This document shows positions 16,582-25,484 of a stretch of DNA of 64,000 nucleotides, in pieces; the first letter of the stretch is position 1, and each line of letters opens with the position of its first letter. The stretch is from DASQMT01 sp963827335 (lineage in GTDB: Bacteria; Actinomycetota; Thermoleophilia; Solirubrobacterales; Solirubrobacteraceae): the NCBI GenBank assembly GCA_963827335.1, contig CAWHAP010000021.1:62001-126000 (forward strand), written 5' to 3'. The translations under genes were made by a program, and so were the position numbers. The notes below the pieces were generated by a model that was not told the origin of the DNA, searched no databases, and saw only the letters and a program-made list of their open reading frames with translations.

Positions 16582-17298
16582 CTACCGCCAGCGCTCGACG
16601 AGGTCACCGTCGGGCACCTCGCGCACGACGCGCGCGGGCACGCCCATCACGAGCGCGCGTCGTGGCACGTCGCGCGTCACCACCGCGCCCGCGGCGACGA
16701 ACGCCTCCTCGCCGACCTCGACGCCCGGGCAGAGCACCGCCCCGCCCCCGATCCGGCACGCCCGGCGCAGCCGCGCCCCGCGCAGCGCGTACTCCGGGCC
16801 GTGGCGCGACATCGTGTCGTCGTTCGTCGTGCACGCGCCGGGGCCGACGAACACGTCGTCCTCGATCTCGGAGAACGCGGTCAGGTAGACGTCGGTCTGC
16901 ACCCGCACGCGCGCGCCGACGACGACGTCGTTGTCGACCGCCGAGCCCCGCCCGATCACGGTGCCGTCGCCGATCCGCGCGCGCTCGCGCACGAACGACT
17001 GGTCGCCGAGGATGCACCCGGCCCCGACCGCGGCGCCCGCGAAGACGATCGCGCGCGCGCAGACCACGGTGCCGGCGCCGAGGGCCAGCGGCGCCGCGGG
17101 CCGGCCGGCCGCCGCGGAGTGGCGGGCGAGCTTGGGCGGCTTGCCGAGGAGGGCGCCGTCCTGGATCTCGCAGCCGTCCCCGATCTCCGTCCCGGCGTGG
17201 ACGACGACGTAGGCGCCGAAGCGGACGCCCGCGCCGACCCGGACGTCCGCGCCGAGCAGCAGGCCGGGGCCGAGGTCGGACGGCTGCAGGGCGCTCAC
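16582..17298 (-). CDS. Left-handed beta-helix (hexapeptide) acyltransferase
   Basis: This 238-aa product consists almost wholly of hexapeptide-repeat coils (for example GAGVRFGAYVVV, IGDGTVIGRGSAV, VFVGPGACTTND), the trimeric beta-helix fold of sugar N/O-acetyltransferases. NDD and the final GVPARVVREV match WbbJ/WlbB-type enzymes that acetylate nucleotide-sugar amines. The GTG overlaps the stop of the upstream WecB-like epimerase as GTGA, so a joint role in surface polysaccharide precursor synthesis is likely. Exact sugar and acyl donor cannot be read. Confidence 0.85.
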   Translation of the reverse strand: MSALQPSDLGPGLLLGADVRVGAGVRFGAYVVVHAGTEIGDGCEIQDGALLGKPPKLARHSAAAGRPAAPLALGAGTVVCARAIVFAGAAVGAGCILGDQSFVRERARIGDGTVIGRGSAVDNDVVVGARVRVQTDVYLTAFSEIEDDVFVGPGACTTNDDTMSRHGPEYALRGARLRRACRIGGGAVLCPGVEVGEEAFVAAGAVVTRDVPRRALVMGVPARVVREVPDGDLVERWR

Positions 17299-18359
17299 GC
17301 GGCCATCCTACGGGCGAGCGCCGCCACGACCCGGTCGCCGGCGCGGCCGTCGCCGTAGAGCGGCGGGCGGGCCTCCGGCGCGCGCCGCGCCAGGGCGGTC
17401 GCGGCCGCCTCCGCGTCGAGGTCGACGAGCGCGTTCCAGCCGGCGTCCACGGTCTCGGTCCACTCCGTGCTGGCGCGCAGCGTGACGCACGGCACCCCGG
17501 CGAGATACGCCTCCTTCTGGACGCCGCCCGAGTCGGTCAGCAGGGCGCGCGCATGGTGCAGCAGAGCCGTGAAGTCGAGATAGCCCAGGGGCGGCGCGAG
17601 CACGACGCCGGCCGCCACGAGCCGCTCGCGCAGCCCGGCGGCGTCCAGGCGCGCCGCGGTGCGCGGGTGCAGCGGCAGCACCACGGGCCCGGGGACCGCG
17701 GCGAGCAGCGCCACCAGGCGCTCCAGGCGTGCGGGGTCGTCGACGTTGCCGGCGCGGTGCGCCGTGGCCAGCACGTAGGCGCCCGGCGCCACGCCGAAGC
17801 GCTCGAGCACCTCCGTGCGCGCGGCGGCGCGCGGGCCGAGCAGCTGCGCCACGTCGACCATCACGTCCCCGACCACCTCGACCGTGCCGGCGACCCGCTC
17901 CGCGCGGAGCGTCGCCGCCGGCGCCGCGGACGAGCACAGGAGCAGGTCGCTCGCGTGGTCGGCCAGGACGCGGTTGAGCTCCTCCGGCATCGTCCGGTCG
18001 TACGAGCGCATCCCGGCCTCCACGTGCGCGACCGGGATGCCCGCCTGCGCGCCGGCGAGCGCGCCGGCCAGCGTCGAGTTCGTGTCCCCGTAGACGAGCA
18101 CGAGGCCGGGCGCCTCCGCGGCGAGCAGCGGCCCGAGGGCAGCGAGCATCCGCGCCGTCTGCGCGGTGTTGGTGCCTCCGCCGAGCTCGAGCCGGTGCTC
18201 GGGCCGGGGCAGGCCGAGCTCGTCGAAGAACACCTGCGAGAGCGCGTCGTCGTAGTGCTGGCCGGTGTGGACGAGCACCTCGTCCGCGACGGCGCGGAGG
18301 GGCCCGGACACCGCGGCGGCCTTGATGAACTGCGGCCGATTTCCGATCACCGTCAGCAC
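17295..18359 (-). CDS. wecB: UDP-GlcNAc 2-epimerase, non-hydrolysing
   Basis: This 354-aa enzyme interconverts UDP-GlcNAc and UDP-ManNAc for cell-surface glycans. Motifs are VIGNRPQFIKAAAV at the N-terminus, HTGQHYDDALSQVFF, VYGDTNSTLAGAL, VAHVEAGMRSYDRTMPEE, TAHRAGNVD and LTDSGGVQKEAYLAGVP. The GTG at 18359 is placed where the family begins. A GTG at 18425 would add 22 residues but overlaps the divergent small ORF at 18400. The stop overlaps the acyltransferase start. Confidence 0.92.
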   Translation of the reverse strand: MLTVIGNRPQFIKAAAVSGPLRAVADEVLVHTGQHYDDALSQVFFDELGLPRPEHRLELGGGTNTAQTARMLAALGPLLAAEAPGLVLVYGDTNSTLAGALAGAQAGIPVAHVEAGMRSYDRTMPEELNRVLADHASDLLLCSSAAPAATLRAERVAGTVEVVGDVMVDVAQLLGPRAAARTEVLERFGVAPGAYVLATAHRAGNVDDPARLERLVALLAAVPGPVVLPLHPRTAARLDAAGLRERLVAAGVVLAPPLGYLDFTALLHHARALLTDSGGVQKEAYLAGVPCVTLRASTEWTETVDAGWNALVDLDAEAAATALARRAPEARPPLYGDGRAGDRVVAALARRMAA

Positions 18360-18399
18360 CCGGGCGTTTTGCCCCGTTTTCCGGGGGTAAAGCTCTGGA

Positions 18400-18546
18400 A
18401 TGCTCGCGTTCAAGGTCCGCGACACGGTACAGGGCGTCGTCGGCGCCTCCCGGCACCTGCTCTGGTACCTCGAGTTCCAGATGGGCGGGGCCGCGCCGCG
18501 GTCCTCGCCGGCGCGCGCGGGGCGCGCCCTGCGCCGCGCCGCCTGA
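18400..18546 (+). CDS. Candidate 48-aa small protein
   Basis: An ATG ORF of 49 codons lies between divergent wecB and the helicase gene. Its product begins MLAFKVRDTVQGVVGASRHL, continues with an aromatic LLWYLEF stretch that could form an amphipathic helix, then becomes Arg/Ala-rich. It reads away from wecB and ends 51 nt before the helicase ATG. No family is recognised, and only conservation would confirm it as coding. Confidence 0.35.
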   Translation: MLAFKVRDTVQGVVGASRHLLWYLEFQMGGAAPRSSPARAGRALRRAA

Positions 18547-18597
18547 CCCGCCGTCGCGAGCCGGCTCCGGCGGCCGGGCCGCTACCGTGGACGGTCT

Positions 18598-20751
18598 ATG
18601 CGCGTCGCCGAGCCTGCGCCCAACGTCGAGTTGCGCGACGACCGGCACGGCCACGCGCACGTCGTCTTCTCCTTTCCCTACCGCGCCGACATCGTCGACG
18701 CCGTGCGCGCCATCCCGGGCCGCCGCTTCGACTGGGACGCGAAGGAGTGGTGGGCCCCCCAGGCCGAGGCGACCGCGCCCTACGTCAAGGGCGTGATCGA
18801 GCGCCACCCGTCGCTGCTGGTGGCCGACCCCGTCACCGCGTGGCTGTCGGAGGCGACGTCCGGGTGGGTCGGCCGGGCCGGCGCCGCCCGGCTGCGCGGC
18901 AAGGGCGCGTTCGTGCTCGAGACGATCGCCGGGGAGCTGCCCGACGAGCTGGCCGCGATCGCCGAGGACACCGGCGGGCGGCTCTGGCTGCCGTTCTCGC
19001 AGGACATCGCGGAGGCGCTGCTCGAGCTCCGCGGCGCGCGGCTCGACAAACGGGCGCTGCGCTGCGCGATGAAGCTCCAGGTCGGCCTGGAGCCCGCCCC
19101 CGCGACGCTCGCCCTCGTCGACAGCGTCGGCGAGGCGCGCTTCACGCTCGACGTCAACTGGGATCCCGACACGATCCCCGGGTTCCTCGCCCTGCCCGCG
19201 TGCGAGGCGCACGGCCGGTCGCTGCCGCTCGACCCGTACCTCGTCGAGCCGCTGGAGCACTACCTGCGCACGCACGGCGTCGAGGTCGCCGCGAACGCCG
19301 GCGACGTCCTGGCGCGGCTGCGGACCGAGCACGACGAGGCGATCGAGCACGTCCGCCGCTCCCGGGCGCACGACGCGCAGCCGCTGGCCACCGAGGAGCG
19401 GCTCGGCGGCGAGCTGCGCCCGTTCCAGCGCGCGGGCGTCGCCTACGTGCTCGAGGCGCGGCGGACGTTCCTGGCCGACGAGCAGGGCCTGGGGAAGACC
19501 GTCCAGGCGCTCGCCGCGCTCGAGGAGGACGACGCCTTCCCCGCGGTGATCGTGTGCCCCGCGAGCCTCAAGCTCAACTGGCAGCGCGAGGCGGAGCGCT
19601 GGCTGCCGCACCGCTCCAGCACCGTCGTGTCGGGCACCGGCACCGTGGCGGCCGCCGCGGACCTGACGATCGTCAACTACGACATCATCCACGCGCACCG
19701 CACGCGGCTCGCGCTGCGGCGGCCCAAGGCGCTCGTGCTCGACGAGTCGCACTACGTCAAGAACCCGCGCGCCAAGCGGACGGTCGCCGTCCGGCGCCTG
19801 GCGGAGTCGCTGGAGCCGGGGGCGCTGCGGCTCGCGCTCACGGGCACGCCGGTGATGAACCACGCCGAGGAGCTCATCCCGCAGCTGCGGATCCTCGGCC
19901 GGCTGGAGGACTTCGGCTCCGGCGCCCGCTTCGCGCGGCGCTTCCAGGGCATCGGGGCGGAGGAGCGGATCCACTGGCATCTGCGCCGGAGCTGCTTCGT
20001 GCGGCGCTCGAAGGCCGACGTGCTGCCCCAGCTCCCCGCCAAGCGCCACGTCGCCGTGCCCGTGGCGCTCGACAACGAGCGCGACTACCGGCTGGCCGAG
20101 GAGGACGTGATCGCCTGGTTGCGCGAGCAGCCGCTCGACCTGCGCGAGCTGGAGAGCAAGGTCGCCGCCGCGCTGCGCGCCGAGCGCCTCGCCCAGCTCA
20201 ACGCGCTGCGGCGGCTCGCCTCGCGCGGCAAGGGCAACGCGGCGATGGCCTGGGTGGAGGACTTCCTCGCCTCGGACGAGCCGCTCGTCGTGTTCGCGGG
20301 GCACCGCGAGGTCCAGGACCGGCTCGTCGAGCGCTTCCCGGACGCCCTGCACCTGCTCGGCCGCGACTCGATCGGTCGGCGCGAGGCGGCGGTACGGGCC
20401 TTCCAGGCCGGCGAGTCGCAGCTGCTCGTCTGCGCCACGCGCGTCGCGGGGCAGGGGATCACGCTCACGCGCGCGTCGAACGTCGCCTTCCTCGACCTCG
20501 AGTGGACGCCGGCCATGCACGACCAGGCCGAGGACCGCTGCCATCGGATCGGCCAGCACGACGCGGTCACCGCCTGGTACCTGCTCGCCGCGAAGACGAT
20601 CGACGAGACGATGCTCGAGCTGATCGAGCGCAAGCGCCGGATCATCGACGCCGTGACCGACGGGCGCGCCGCCGACGACGAAGCCGTGCTCGAGGGCGTC
20701 GTCCGCGCGCTGCGCGGCCGCCCCCTGCGGCACCTGCGCGTCGCCGGATAG
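18598..20751 (+). CDS. SNF2-family helicase, SMARCAL1-like
   Basis: This 717-aa protein has an N-terminal region whose FDWDAKEWWAP segment (about residues 41-51) recalls the HARP-type substrate-recognition motif of SMARCAL1/ZRANB3 annealing helicases. The SNF2 ATPase then follows: motif I DEQGLGKT (about 295), VICPASLKLNW, DESH box (382-385), LTGTPVMN, and C-terminal motifs VVFAGHREVQDRL, ATRVAGQGITLTRAS and DQAEDRCHRIGQ. It should translocate on double-stranded DNA, possibly rewinding or remodelling stalled forks. TACCGT ends 9 nt before the ATG. Confidence 0.88.
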   Translation: MRVAEPAPNVELRDDRHGHAHVVFSFPYRADIVDAVRAIPGRRFDWDAKEWWAPQAEATAPYVKGVIERHPSLLVADPVTAWLSEATSGWVGRAGAARLRGKGAFVLETIAGELPDELAAIAEDTGGRLWLPFSQDIAEALLELRGARLDKRALRCAMKLQVGLEPAPATLALVDSVGEARFTLDVNWDPDTIPGFLALPACEAHGRSLPLDPYLVEPLEHYLRTHGVEVAANAGDVLARLRTEHDEAIEHVRRSRAHDAQPLATEERLGGELRPFQRAGVAYVLEARRTFLADEQGLGKTVQALAALEEDDAFPAVIVCPASLKLNWQREAERWLPHRSSTVVSGTGTVAAAADLTIVNYDIIHAHRTRLALRRPKALVLDESHYVKNPRAKRTVAVRRLAESLEPGALRLALTGTPVMNHAEELIPQLRILGRLEDFGSGARFARRFQGIGAEERIHWHLRRSCFVRRSKADVLPQLPAKRHVAVPVALDNERDYRLAEEDVIAWLREQPLDLRELESKVAAALRAERLAQLNALRRLASRGKGNAAMAWVEDFLASDEPLVVFAGHREVQDRLVERFPDALHLLGRDSIGRREAAVRAFQAGESQLLVCATRVAGQGITLTRASNVAFLDLEWTPAMHDQAEDRCHRIGQHDAVTAWYLLAAKTIDETMLELIERKRRIIDAVTDGRAADDEAVLEGVVRALRGRPLRHLRVAG

Positions 20752-20753
20752 CG

Positions 20754-21083
20754 CTACAGCCAGGTCGTGTCGAAGCGCGGGCTGACGTGGATGTCGATCT
20801 GCTTGAGCGGACCGTCGCCGTCGTTGACGAAGGCGTGCGGGACCTCGGCGGGCACGACGAGGATGTCGCCCGCCCCGGCGGGGATCGCCTCGTCGCCGAC
20901 GGTGAACGTGCACGTCCCCTCCTGCACGATGAACACCTCCTCGTAGGGATGCGTGTGCAGGCCCGGGCCGCCGCCCGGCGGTGCGTCGACGAAGATGAGG
21001 CAGACGCCGGCGCCGTGCAGGTGGCCCTCGAGCTCGCGGGCGATGGAGCTGAGCGGCAGGCGGTCGAGCTTGATCACGGACAT
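20754..21083 (-). CDS. Single-domain cupin protein
   Basis: This 109-aa small beta-barrel has cupin motif 1 as GLHTHPYEEVFIVQEG (metal ligands His, His, Glu) and motif 2 as AGDILVVPAEVPHAFVNDG (His). Such proteins bind a metal and act as small dioxygenases, isomerases or sensors; the substrate is not evident. The ATG at 21083 is preferred, with an in-frame ATG 42 nt upstream (21125) as the alternative. It lies 2 nt from the convergent helicase stop and downstream of the UbiB-like gene. Confidence 0.82.
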   Translation of the reverse strand: MSVIKLDRLPLSSIARELEGHLHGAGVCLIFVDAPPGGGPGLHTHPYEEVFIVQEGTCTFTVGDEAIPAGAGDILVVPAEVPHAFVNDGDGPLKQIDIHVSPRFDTTWL

Positions 21084-21151
21084 GGCCGCAGTCTCCCCGG
21101 CCGCGGGCGCCGCGGCCAGGGCCATCGCGGGCCCGTGCGGCGGGACCAGCG

Positions 21152-22315
21152 TCAGCCCACGAGCGCGACCCAGTCCTCCTCGGCGCCGATCACGCTCAGC
21201 ACCGCGGCGAGCTGGGCCATGCCGCGCGCGAGCCAGATGTCGCCGGGATCGGGGGCGCCGCGGGCGAGCAGCGCGAAGACCTCCGGAAGCCGGCGCAGGG
21301 CACGCGCTCCGACCGTCTCCAGCGCGGCGCCGTCCACGCGGGCGGGGCCGGCGACGAGATCGCCGAGCAGCTCGCGCAGCAGCACGTGCGCGTCGTCGGC
21401 GCTCGCCGCGTCGGGGAGCAGGCCGAGCTCCGCGTGGACGGCGCGGGCGAACGGCGCCGGGTCGCCGTCGCGCAGCGCGGCGGGCAGGGTGAGCAGGCCG
21501 GAGAGCCGCCCGCGATCCGCCGCGACCGCGTTGCCGGTGCCGAGGAGGCCGACGCGGCCGTCCTCGAGCAGCACGACGTGGTTGGGGCGGGGGTCGATCA
21601 GCACCAGCCCGCCGCGGGCGGCGGTCACGTGCGCCGCGACGAGCGCCACCGCGACCGCGGACGGGTCGGCGGGATCGTGGTCGGCCAGCGTCGGGCCGTC
21701 GAGCCACCCGGACACGAGCACGGCGCCGCCCGCCAGCTCGGAGTGGGTCGTGGGCACGACCACGCCCGCGACGTCGCGCAGCGCGCGGCCCACCGCGCGC
21801 TGCTGGGCCGCCTCGTGCTCGAGGTCGAGCTCGTCGAGCGCCTGCTCGCGGATCCGGCGGAGCAGCATGCCGGCGTCCAGCGAGGGGAACGCGCCGCGGA
21901 GCGGCGGCCGCAGGGCGTCGAGCAGGGAGAGGTCGGCGCGGACGGCGTTGTCGAGGCCGGCACGGCGCACCTTGACGGCGACGGGCGCGCCGCCGAGCAC
22001 GCCGCGGTGGACCTGGGCCAGCGGGGTGATCGCGACCGGCGCGCCGAGGTCGAGGTCGTCGAGCACCTTGCCCGGCGGCCGGCCCCAGGCCGAGCGCAGC
22101 GCCTTCTCCACCTGCTTGGGCGCCACCGGCTCGCTCCCCTGCTCGCGCGCGCGGGCCAGCGCCGCCTCGAGCGGCTCCAGCGCGGCGGGGAACGCCTCCG
22201 GCAGGACGATCCCGGAGGCGCGGCCGAGCAGCAGCCGGCCGTTGGCCGACTGGCGCAGCAGCGCCGCGCCCACGTCGAGGAGGGCGCGCAGCGCGGGCGG
22301 GACGTCGGTGCGCAT
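21152..22315 (-). CDS. Degenerate UbiB/ABC1-family atypical kinase
   Basis: This 387-aa protein keeps the ABC1 layout: an Ala-rich-loop-like VAITPLAQVHRG and the Lys motif VAVKVRRAG near residue 120. The catalytic region reads IDPRPNHVVL where the family has DPHPGN, and LLGTGNAV where it has LDFGM. The metal-binding Asn of the first motif and Asp of the second are lost, so ATP turnover is doubtful. UbiB proteins support quinone synthesis or lipid export. It follows the VCBS gene by 2 nt. Confidence 0.78.
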   Translation of the reverse strand: MRTDVPPALRALLDVGAALLRQSANGRLLLGRASGIVLPEAFPAALEPLEAALARAREQGSEPVAPKQVEKALRSAWGRPPGKVLDDLDLGAPVAITPLAQVHRGVLGGAPVAVKVRRAGLDNAVRADLSLLDALRPPLRGAFPSLDAGMLLRRIREQALDELDLEHEAAQQRAVGRALRDVAGVVVPTTHSELAGGAVLVSGWLDGPTLADHDPADPSAVAVALVAAHVTAARGGLVLIDPRPNHVVLLEDGRVGLLGTGNAVAADRGRLSGLLTLPAALRDGDPAPFARAVHAELGLLPDAASADDAHVLLRELLGDLVAGPARVDGAALETVGARALRRLPEVFALLARGAPDPGDIWLARGMAQLAAVLSVIGAEEDWVALVG

Positions 22316-22317
22316 CG

Positions 22318-23943
22318 CTAGCGCGCGGCGCCGGCGCGCAGGAGGCTGCCGCGGCCCGTCGGCCAGGGCAGGCGGTTCGGGCGCGAGCGGGGCACGCGGT
22401 ACACGTCGATGCCGTGGTCGAACGTGGTGAGCACGATCTCCAGGCGGCGGTCGCCGTCGAGGTCGGCGATCGAGGGCGCCGCGGGCACGCCGATGCCGTT
22501 CCCGTTCTCGCCCTGGTTGCGGAGCCGGAGGTCGAACAGCCGGCGGCCGGAGGCGGAGAGCACGACGAGCCGCCCGGCGCCCGCCCCGGGTCCGTACGTG
22601 CCGAACACGAGCTCGGGCCGCCCGTCGCGGTTCAGGTCGGCGGCGGCGACCTCAGACGCGAACGTCTTCGCCGCGCCGCGCGCGTAGTCGTGGCGCCAGA
22701 GCCGCCGGCCGGTCGGTCCGACGGCGTACACCGCGCCGTCGGGGACCGCCGCCACGATCTCCGGCCGGCGGTCGCCGCGCAGGTCCACGAGGGTCGGCGC
22801 GGGGATCCCGCTCGGCGGGTAGTAGTCGCCCTCCGGCCGGACGGCCGGCTTGCGGGTCAGCGGAAGCCGGCGGAAGCCCGCGTGCCGCCGCGCGGACCGC
22901 CGCCCATCGCCGTACGCGCCGTCGAGCGCCATGAACGCGTAGGCCTGCGTCTCGTACGGCTCCTTGCGCTCCACGTTGGGCAGGCCGACGACCTCGTTGC
23001 GCCCGTCGCGATCGAGGTCGGCGATCGACGGCGGCGAGGCCGTCCACTGCAGCCACGGCGTCGTGCGCACGTCGGGCCAGGGCCCCGTGTGGCGGTGGTA
23101 GTGGTCGCGCTCCACGCGCGGGCTCAGCCAGCGGATGAACTGGCCCCAGCCGAGCCGCGCGCCGGCGTGGCCGCTCTGCCGGTTGGTGAACCACGGCGAG
23201 GCGAGCACCGACGTGCCGTCGTGGTTGAAGACGTTGATCTGGTGGTTGTCGAAGGTGACGACGAGCTCGAGCTGCGGATCGTCGTCGAGCTGGCCGATCC
23301 CCACGTTCTCGCCGTAGGCGCCGTAGCCGTGGTTGCCGATGCCGTTGAAGGTGGCGTCGTCGCCCGTGTTGTAGCGGGGCCAGGCGGCCCCCCCGCCCGC
23401 CGGCCGGTAGGGCCTGCCGGCCGCGTCGAACACGAAGACCTGCGCGCCGGTCGGCGCCGTGTTCGTCGTGGTCACGGCGACCTCGACGCGGCCGTCCCCG
23501 TCGAGGTCCGCGGCCGCCATGCCCCGCGCCTCCGGGCACTGACCGGCGCTGCAGGTCGACGCCGGCCACCCGGCCTTGACCTGGAGCCGGCCGGCGATCA
23601 GCTCGTACGCGGCGACGGTGCCGCCGTTGCCGCCGGCGACGATCTCCTTGCGCCCGTCGGCGTCCAGGTCGGCGACCACCGCGGGCGCGTAGACCCGCCC
23701 GCTCGTCGCGGTCCCCTTCCCGAGCTGCCGGCCGCGGGCGTCGAACACGAACGTGGAGTAGAACGGCGCGACGATCTCCAGCCGCCGGTCCCCGTCGAGG
23801 TCGGCGAGGCCGGGGGACGAGAACCAGCCGGTCTCCCCGGTGGCGATGGTCCGGACGAAGCGCGGCTTGGCGACCGGCCTGGCGTCGGCGACGGCGGGGC
23901 CTGCGGCGAGCACCAGTGCGAGCAGCACCGCGGGGGAGCGCAT
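22318..23943 (-). CDS. Secreted FG-GAP/VCBS-repeat protein
   Basis: This 541-aa protein has an N-terminal signal peptide (hydrophobic core about residues 4-19, likely cut near ADA-R). At least seven FG-GAP-type repeats carry the calcium-binding pattern DLDGDRRLEIV, DLDADGRKEIV, DLDGDGRVEVAV, DLDRDGRNEVV, DLNRDGRPELVF. These form an integrin-alpha-like beta-propeller outside the cell. TAGGTT ends 6 nt before the ATG. The ligand is unknown. The UbiB-like gene follows 2 nt after the stop. Confidence 0.85.
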   Translation of the reverse strand: MRSPAVLLALVLAAGPAVADARPVAKPRFVRTIATGETGWFSSPGLADLDGDRRLEIVAPFYSTFVFDARGRQLGKGTATSGRVYAPAVVADLDADGRKEIVAGGNGGTVAAYELIAGRLQVKAGWPASTCSAGQCPEARGMAAADLDGDGRVEVAVTTTNTAPTGAQVFVFDAAGRPYRPAGGGAAWPRYNTGDDATFNGIGNHGYGAYGENVGIGQLDDDPQLELVVTFDNHQINVFNHDGTSVLASPWFTNRQSGHAGARLGWGQFIRWLSPRVERDHYHRHTGPWPDVRTTPWLQWTASPPSIADLDRDGRNEVVGLPNVERKEPYETQAYAFMALDGAYGDGRRSARRHAGFRRLPLTRKPAVRPEGDYYPPSGIPAPTLVDLRGDRRPEIVAAVPDGAVYAVGPTGRRLWRHDYARGAAKTFASEVAAADLNRDGRPELVFGTYGPGAGAGRLVVLSASGRRLFDLRLRNQGENGNGIGVPAAPSIADLDGDRRLEIVLTTFDHGIDVYRVPRSRPNRLPWPTGRGSLLRAGAAR

Positions 23944-23997
23944 CCCGGCAACCTACCCATAACCCGGCGCACCGGACGCGCCGGGCATGATGCCGCC

Positions 23998-25161
23998 ATG
24001 CATCGCGCCGTGATCCTCGGCGGCGTCGCCGCCGCGGCCCTTGCCGCCGGCGCGCTCGCGGGTCCGCGTGGCCCGGCGCCGCCCCGCACGGCACCGCCGG
24101 ATCCTCCGCGCGGCGTGGCGGCCGCGCCGGGCTGGCGCGCACTCCCGCCGCCGCCGCTCGGCCCGCGCGAGCTCGCCGCAGGGCTGTGGACCGGCCGCGA
24201 GGTGCTCGTGGCCGGCGGGAGCGACACGCCGCCCTGCCCGCCGAGCGCCGGCTGCGTGCCCGCGGGCCGCGCGCCACTGCGCGACGGCGCCGCGTTCGAT
24301 CCCGCGACGGGCCGCTGGCGGCGGATCGCCCGCGCACCCGTGGCGTTCGCCTTCGCGTCCACGGCGCTCGCCGGGCGGACCGCCTACCTGCTCGCGCCGG
24401 GCGACGCGTCGCGGCCGCGTGCGCCGCGCGCGCTCCTGGCCTACCGCGTCGACCGGGACCGCTGGCGCCGGCTCCGGCCCCCGCGCCGCCGCGACACGCT
24501 CATCGCCGCGGGCGGGCGGCTCGTGGCCGCGGCATGGGACGCGCGGCCCCAGGTCCGGGTCCGCGGGCGCTGGCGCTCCCTGCCGCGCGACCCGCTGGGC
24601 GGGGGCATCCGCGGGCGCTCGTTCGCCTGGACGGGCAGCGAGCTCGTGCAGATCGCCTGCGCGAGCGCATCGCCCGTCGACGGCCCCTGTCTCCTGCGGG
24701 CCGCGGCCTACGACTTCGGCACCGGCGCCTGGCGGCGCCTCCCGGACGCCGCGATCCAGTACTCGGAGCCCTGGGCCGCCGCGGGCGGCGTGATCGTGAA
24801 CCCGACGCTCGGCACGAGCGACGGCGGCGAGACGAACGGCTGGGGCCGCGCCTATCCGAACGGCGGCATCCTCGATCCCGCGGCCGGCACCTGGTCGCCC
24901 CTGCCGAGCCCGCCGAGCGCCGGCCACCCGCAGGCGGCCGGCGTCCTGTGGGCGGATGGGGCTGCCTACTCCGCCGACGCGGGCTTCGTGCTCGACGTCC
25001 CGAGCGGCACGTGGCTCGCGGTGCCGAGGCGCGGGGCGGCGGTCTCGGGCGAGACGGTCGTCAGCGCCGGCCGGGACCTGTTCGTCTTCGGCGGCGCGCG
25101 GTTCAGCCCCGCGCACCCGCGCGGGCGGCTGCTGCGGACGGCGCGACGCTGGTCACCGTGA
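23998..25161 (+). CDS. Secreted kelch-like beta-propeller protein
   Basis: This 387-aa protein has an N-terminal signal sequence (about residues 4-21), then repeats resembling kelch/galactose-oxidase propeller blades: LWTGREVLVAGGSD, AAFDPATGRWRRIA, SFAWTGSELVQI, ILDPAAGTWSPLP, LFVFGGARF. Two Cys pairs (PPCPPSAGC; IACAS...GPC) may form disulfides. No catalytic residues are evident, so binding rather than catalysis is likely. It is transcribed divergently from the VCBS gene, 54 nt apart, pairing two secreted propellers. Confidence 0.78.
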   Translation: MHRAVILGGVAAAALAAGALAGPRGPAPPRTAPPDPPRGVAAAPGWRALPPPPLGPRELAAGLWTGREVLVAGGSDTPPCPPSAGCVPAGRAPLRDGAAFDPATGRWRRIARAPVAFAFASTALAGRTAYLLAPGDASRPRAPRALLAYRVDRDRWRRLRPPRRRDTLIAAGGRLVAAAWDARPQVRVRGRWRSLPRDPLGGGIRGRSFAWTGSELVQIACASASPVDGPCLLRAAAYDFGTGAWRRLPDAAIQYSEPWAAAGGVIVNPTLGTSDGGETNGWGRAYPNGGILDPAAGTWSPLPSPPSAGHPQAAGVLWADGAAYSADAGFVLDVPSGTWLAVPRRGAAVSGETVVSAGRDLFVFGGARFSPAHPRGRLLRTARRWSP

Positions 25162-25249
25162 CCCGCCGGCCGCGCATGCGGCCAACCCTGCGGGCGCGCC
25201 GCGGGTCCTCTCCCCCGACACGCATCCAGTCTCGGGAAAGGAACCCACC

Positions 25250-25477
25250 ATGCCCAGCATGACCCGCAAGCGCTCAGCCCTGATCCTCGCACTCGCCACC
25301 GGCCTGCTCGCCGCCGCCGCGCCCGCCCACGCCGGCATCGCCGTCGGGAACCCGCCCGGGACGGGGGCCGCGTCGATCGTCTCGCCGCGGGACACGAACT
25401 CGGGGCAGGCGACGGGCGTCGTCGGCCACGGCGGCCGGCAGCCGGTCGCGGTCCTCGACGCGCACATGGAGATCTGA
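25250..25477 (+). CDS. Small secreted hypothetical protein
   Basis: The product is 75 aa. A basic start (MTRKR) and hydrophobic core lead to an APAHA cleavage site at about residue 28, leaving a mature peptide of about 47 residues rich in Gly, Val and Thr, with no Cys. A gggaaagga Shine-Dalgarno lies about 8 nt upstream. No family is recognised. It sits alone between the kelch-like gene and a convergent methyltransferase. Confidence 0.65.
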   Translation: MPSMTRKRSALILALATGLLAAAAPAHAGIAVGNPPGTGAASIVSPRDTNSGQATGVVGHGGRQPVAVLDAHMEI

Positions 25478-25484
25478 CGGGCGC

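Noticed and set aside
15927..22430. 2167-aa plus-strand open frame
   Set aside because: It is antisense or out of frame to RDD, acyltransferase, wecB, helicase, cupin and UbiB-like genes; long chance frames are expected at this GC content.
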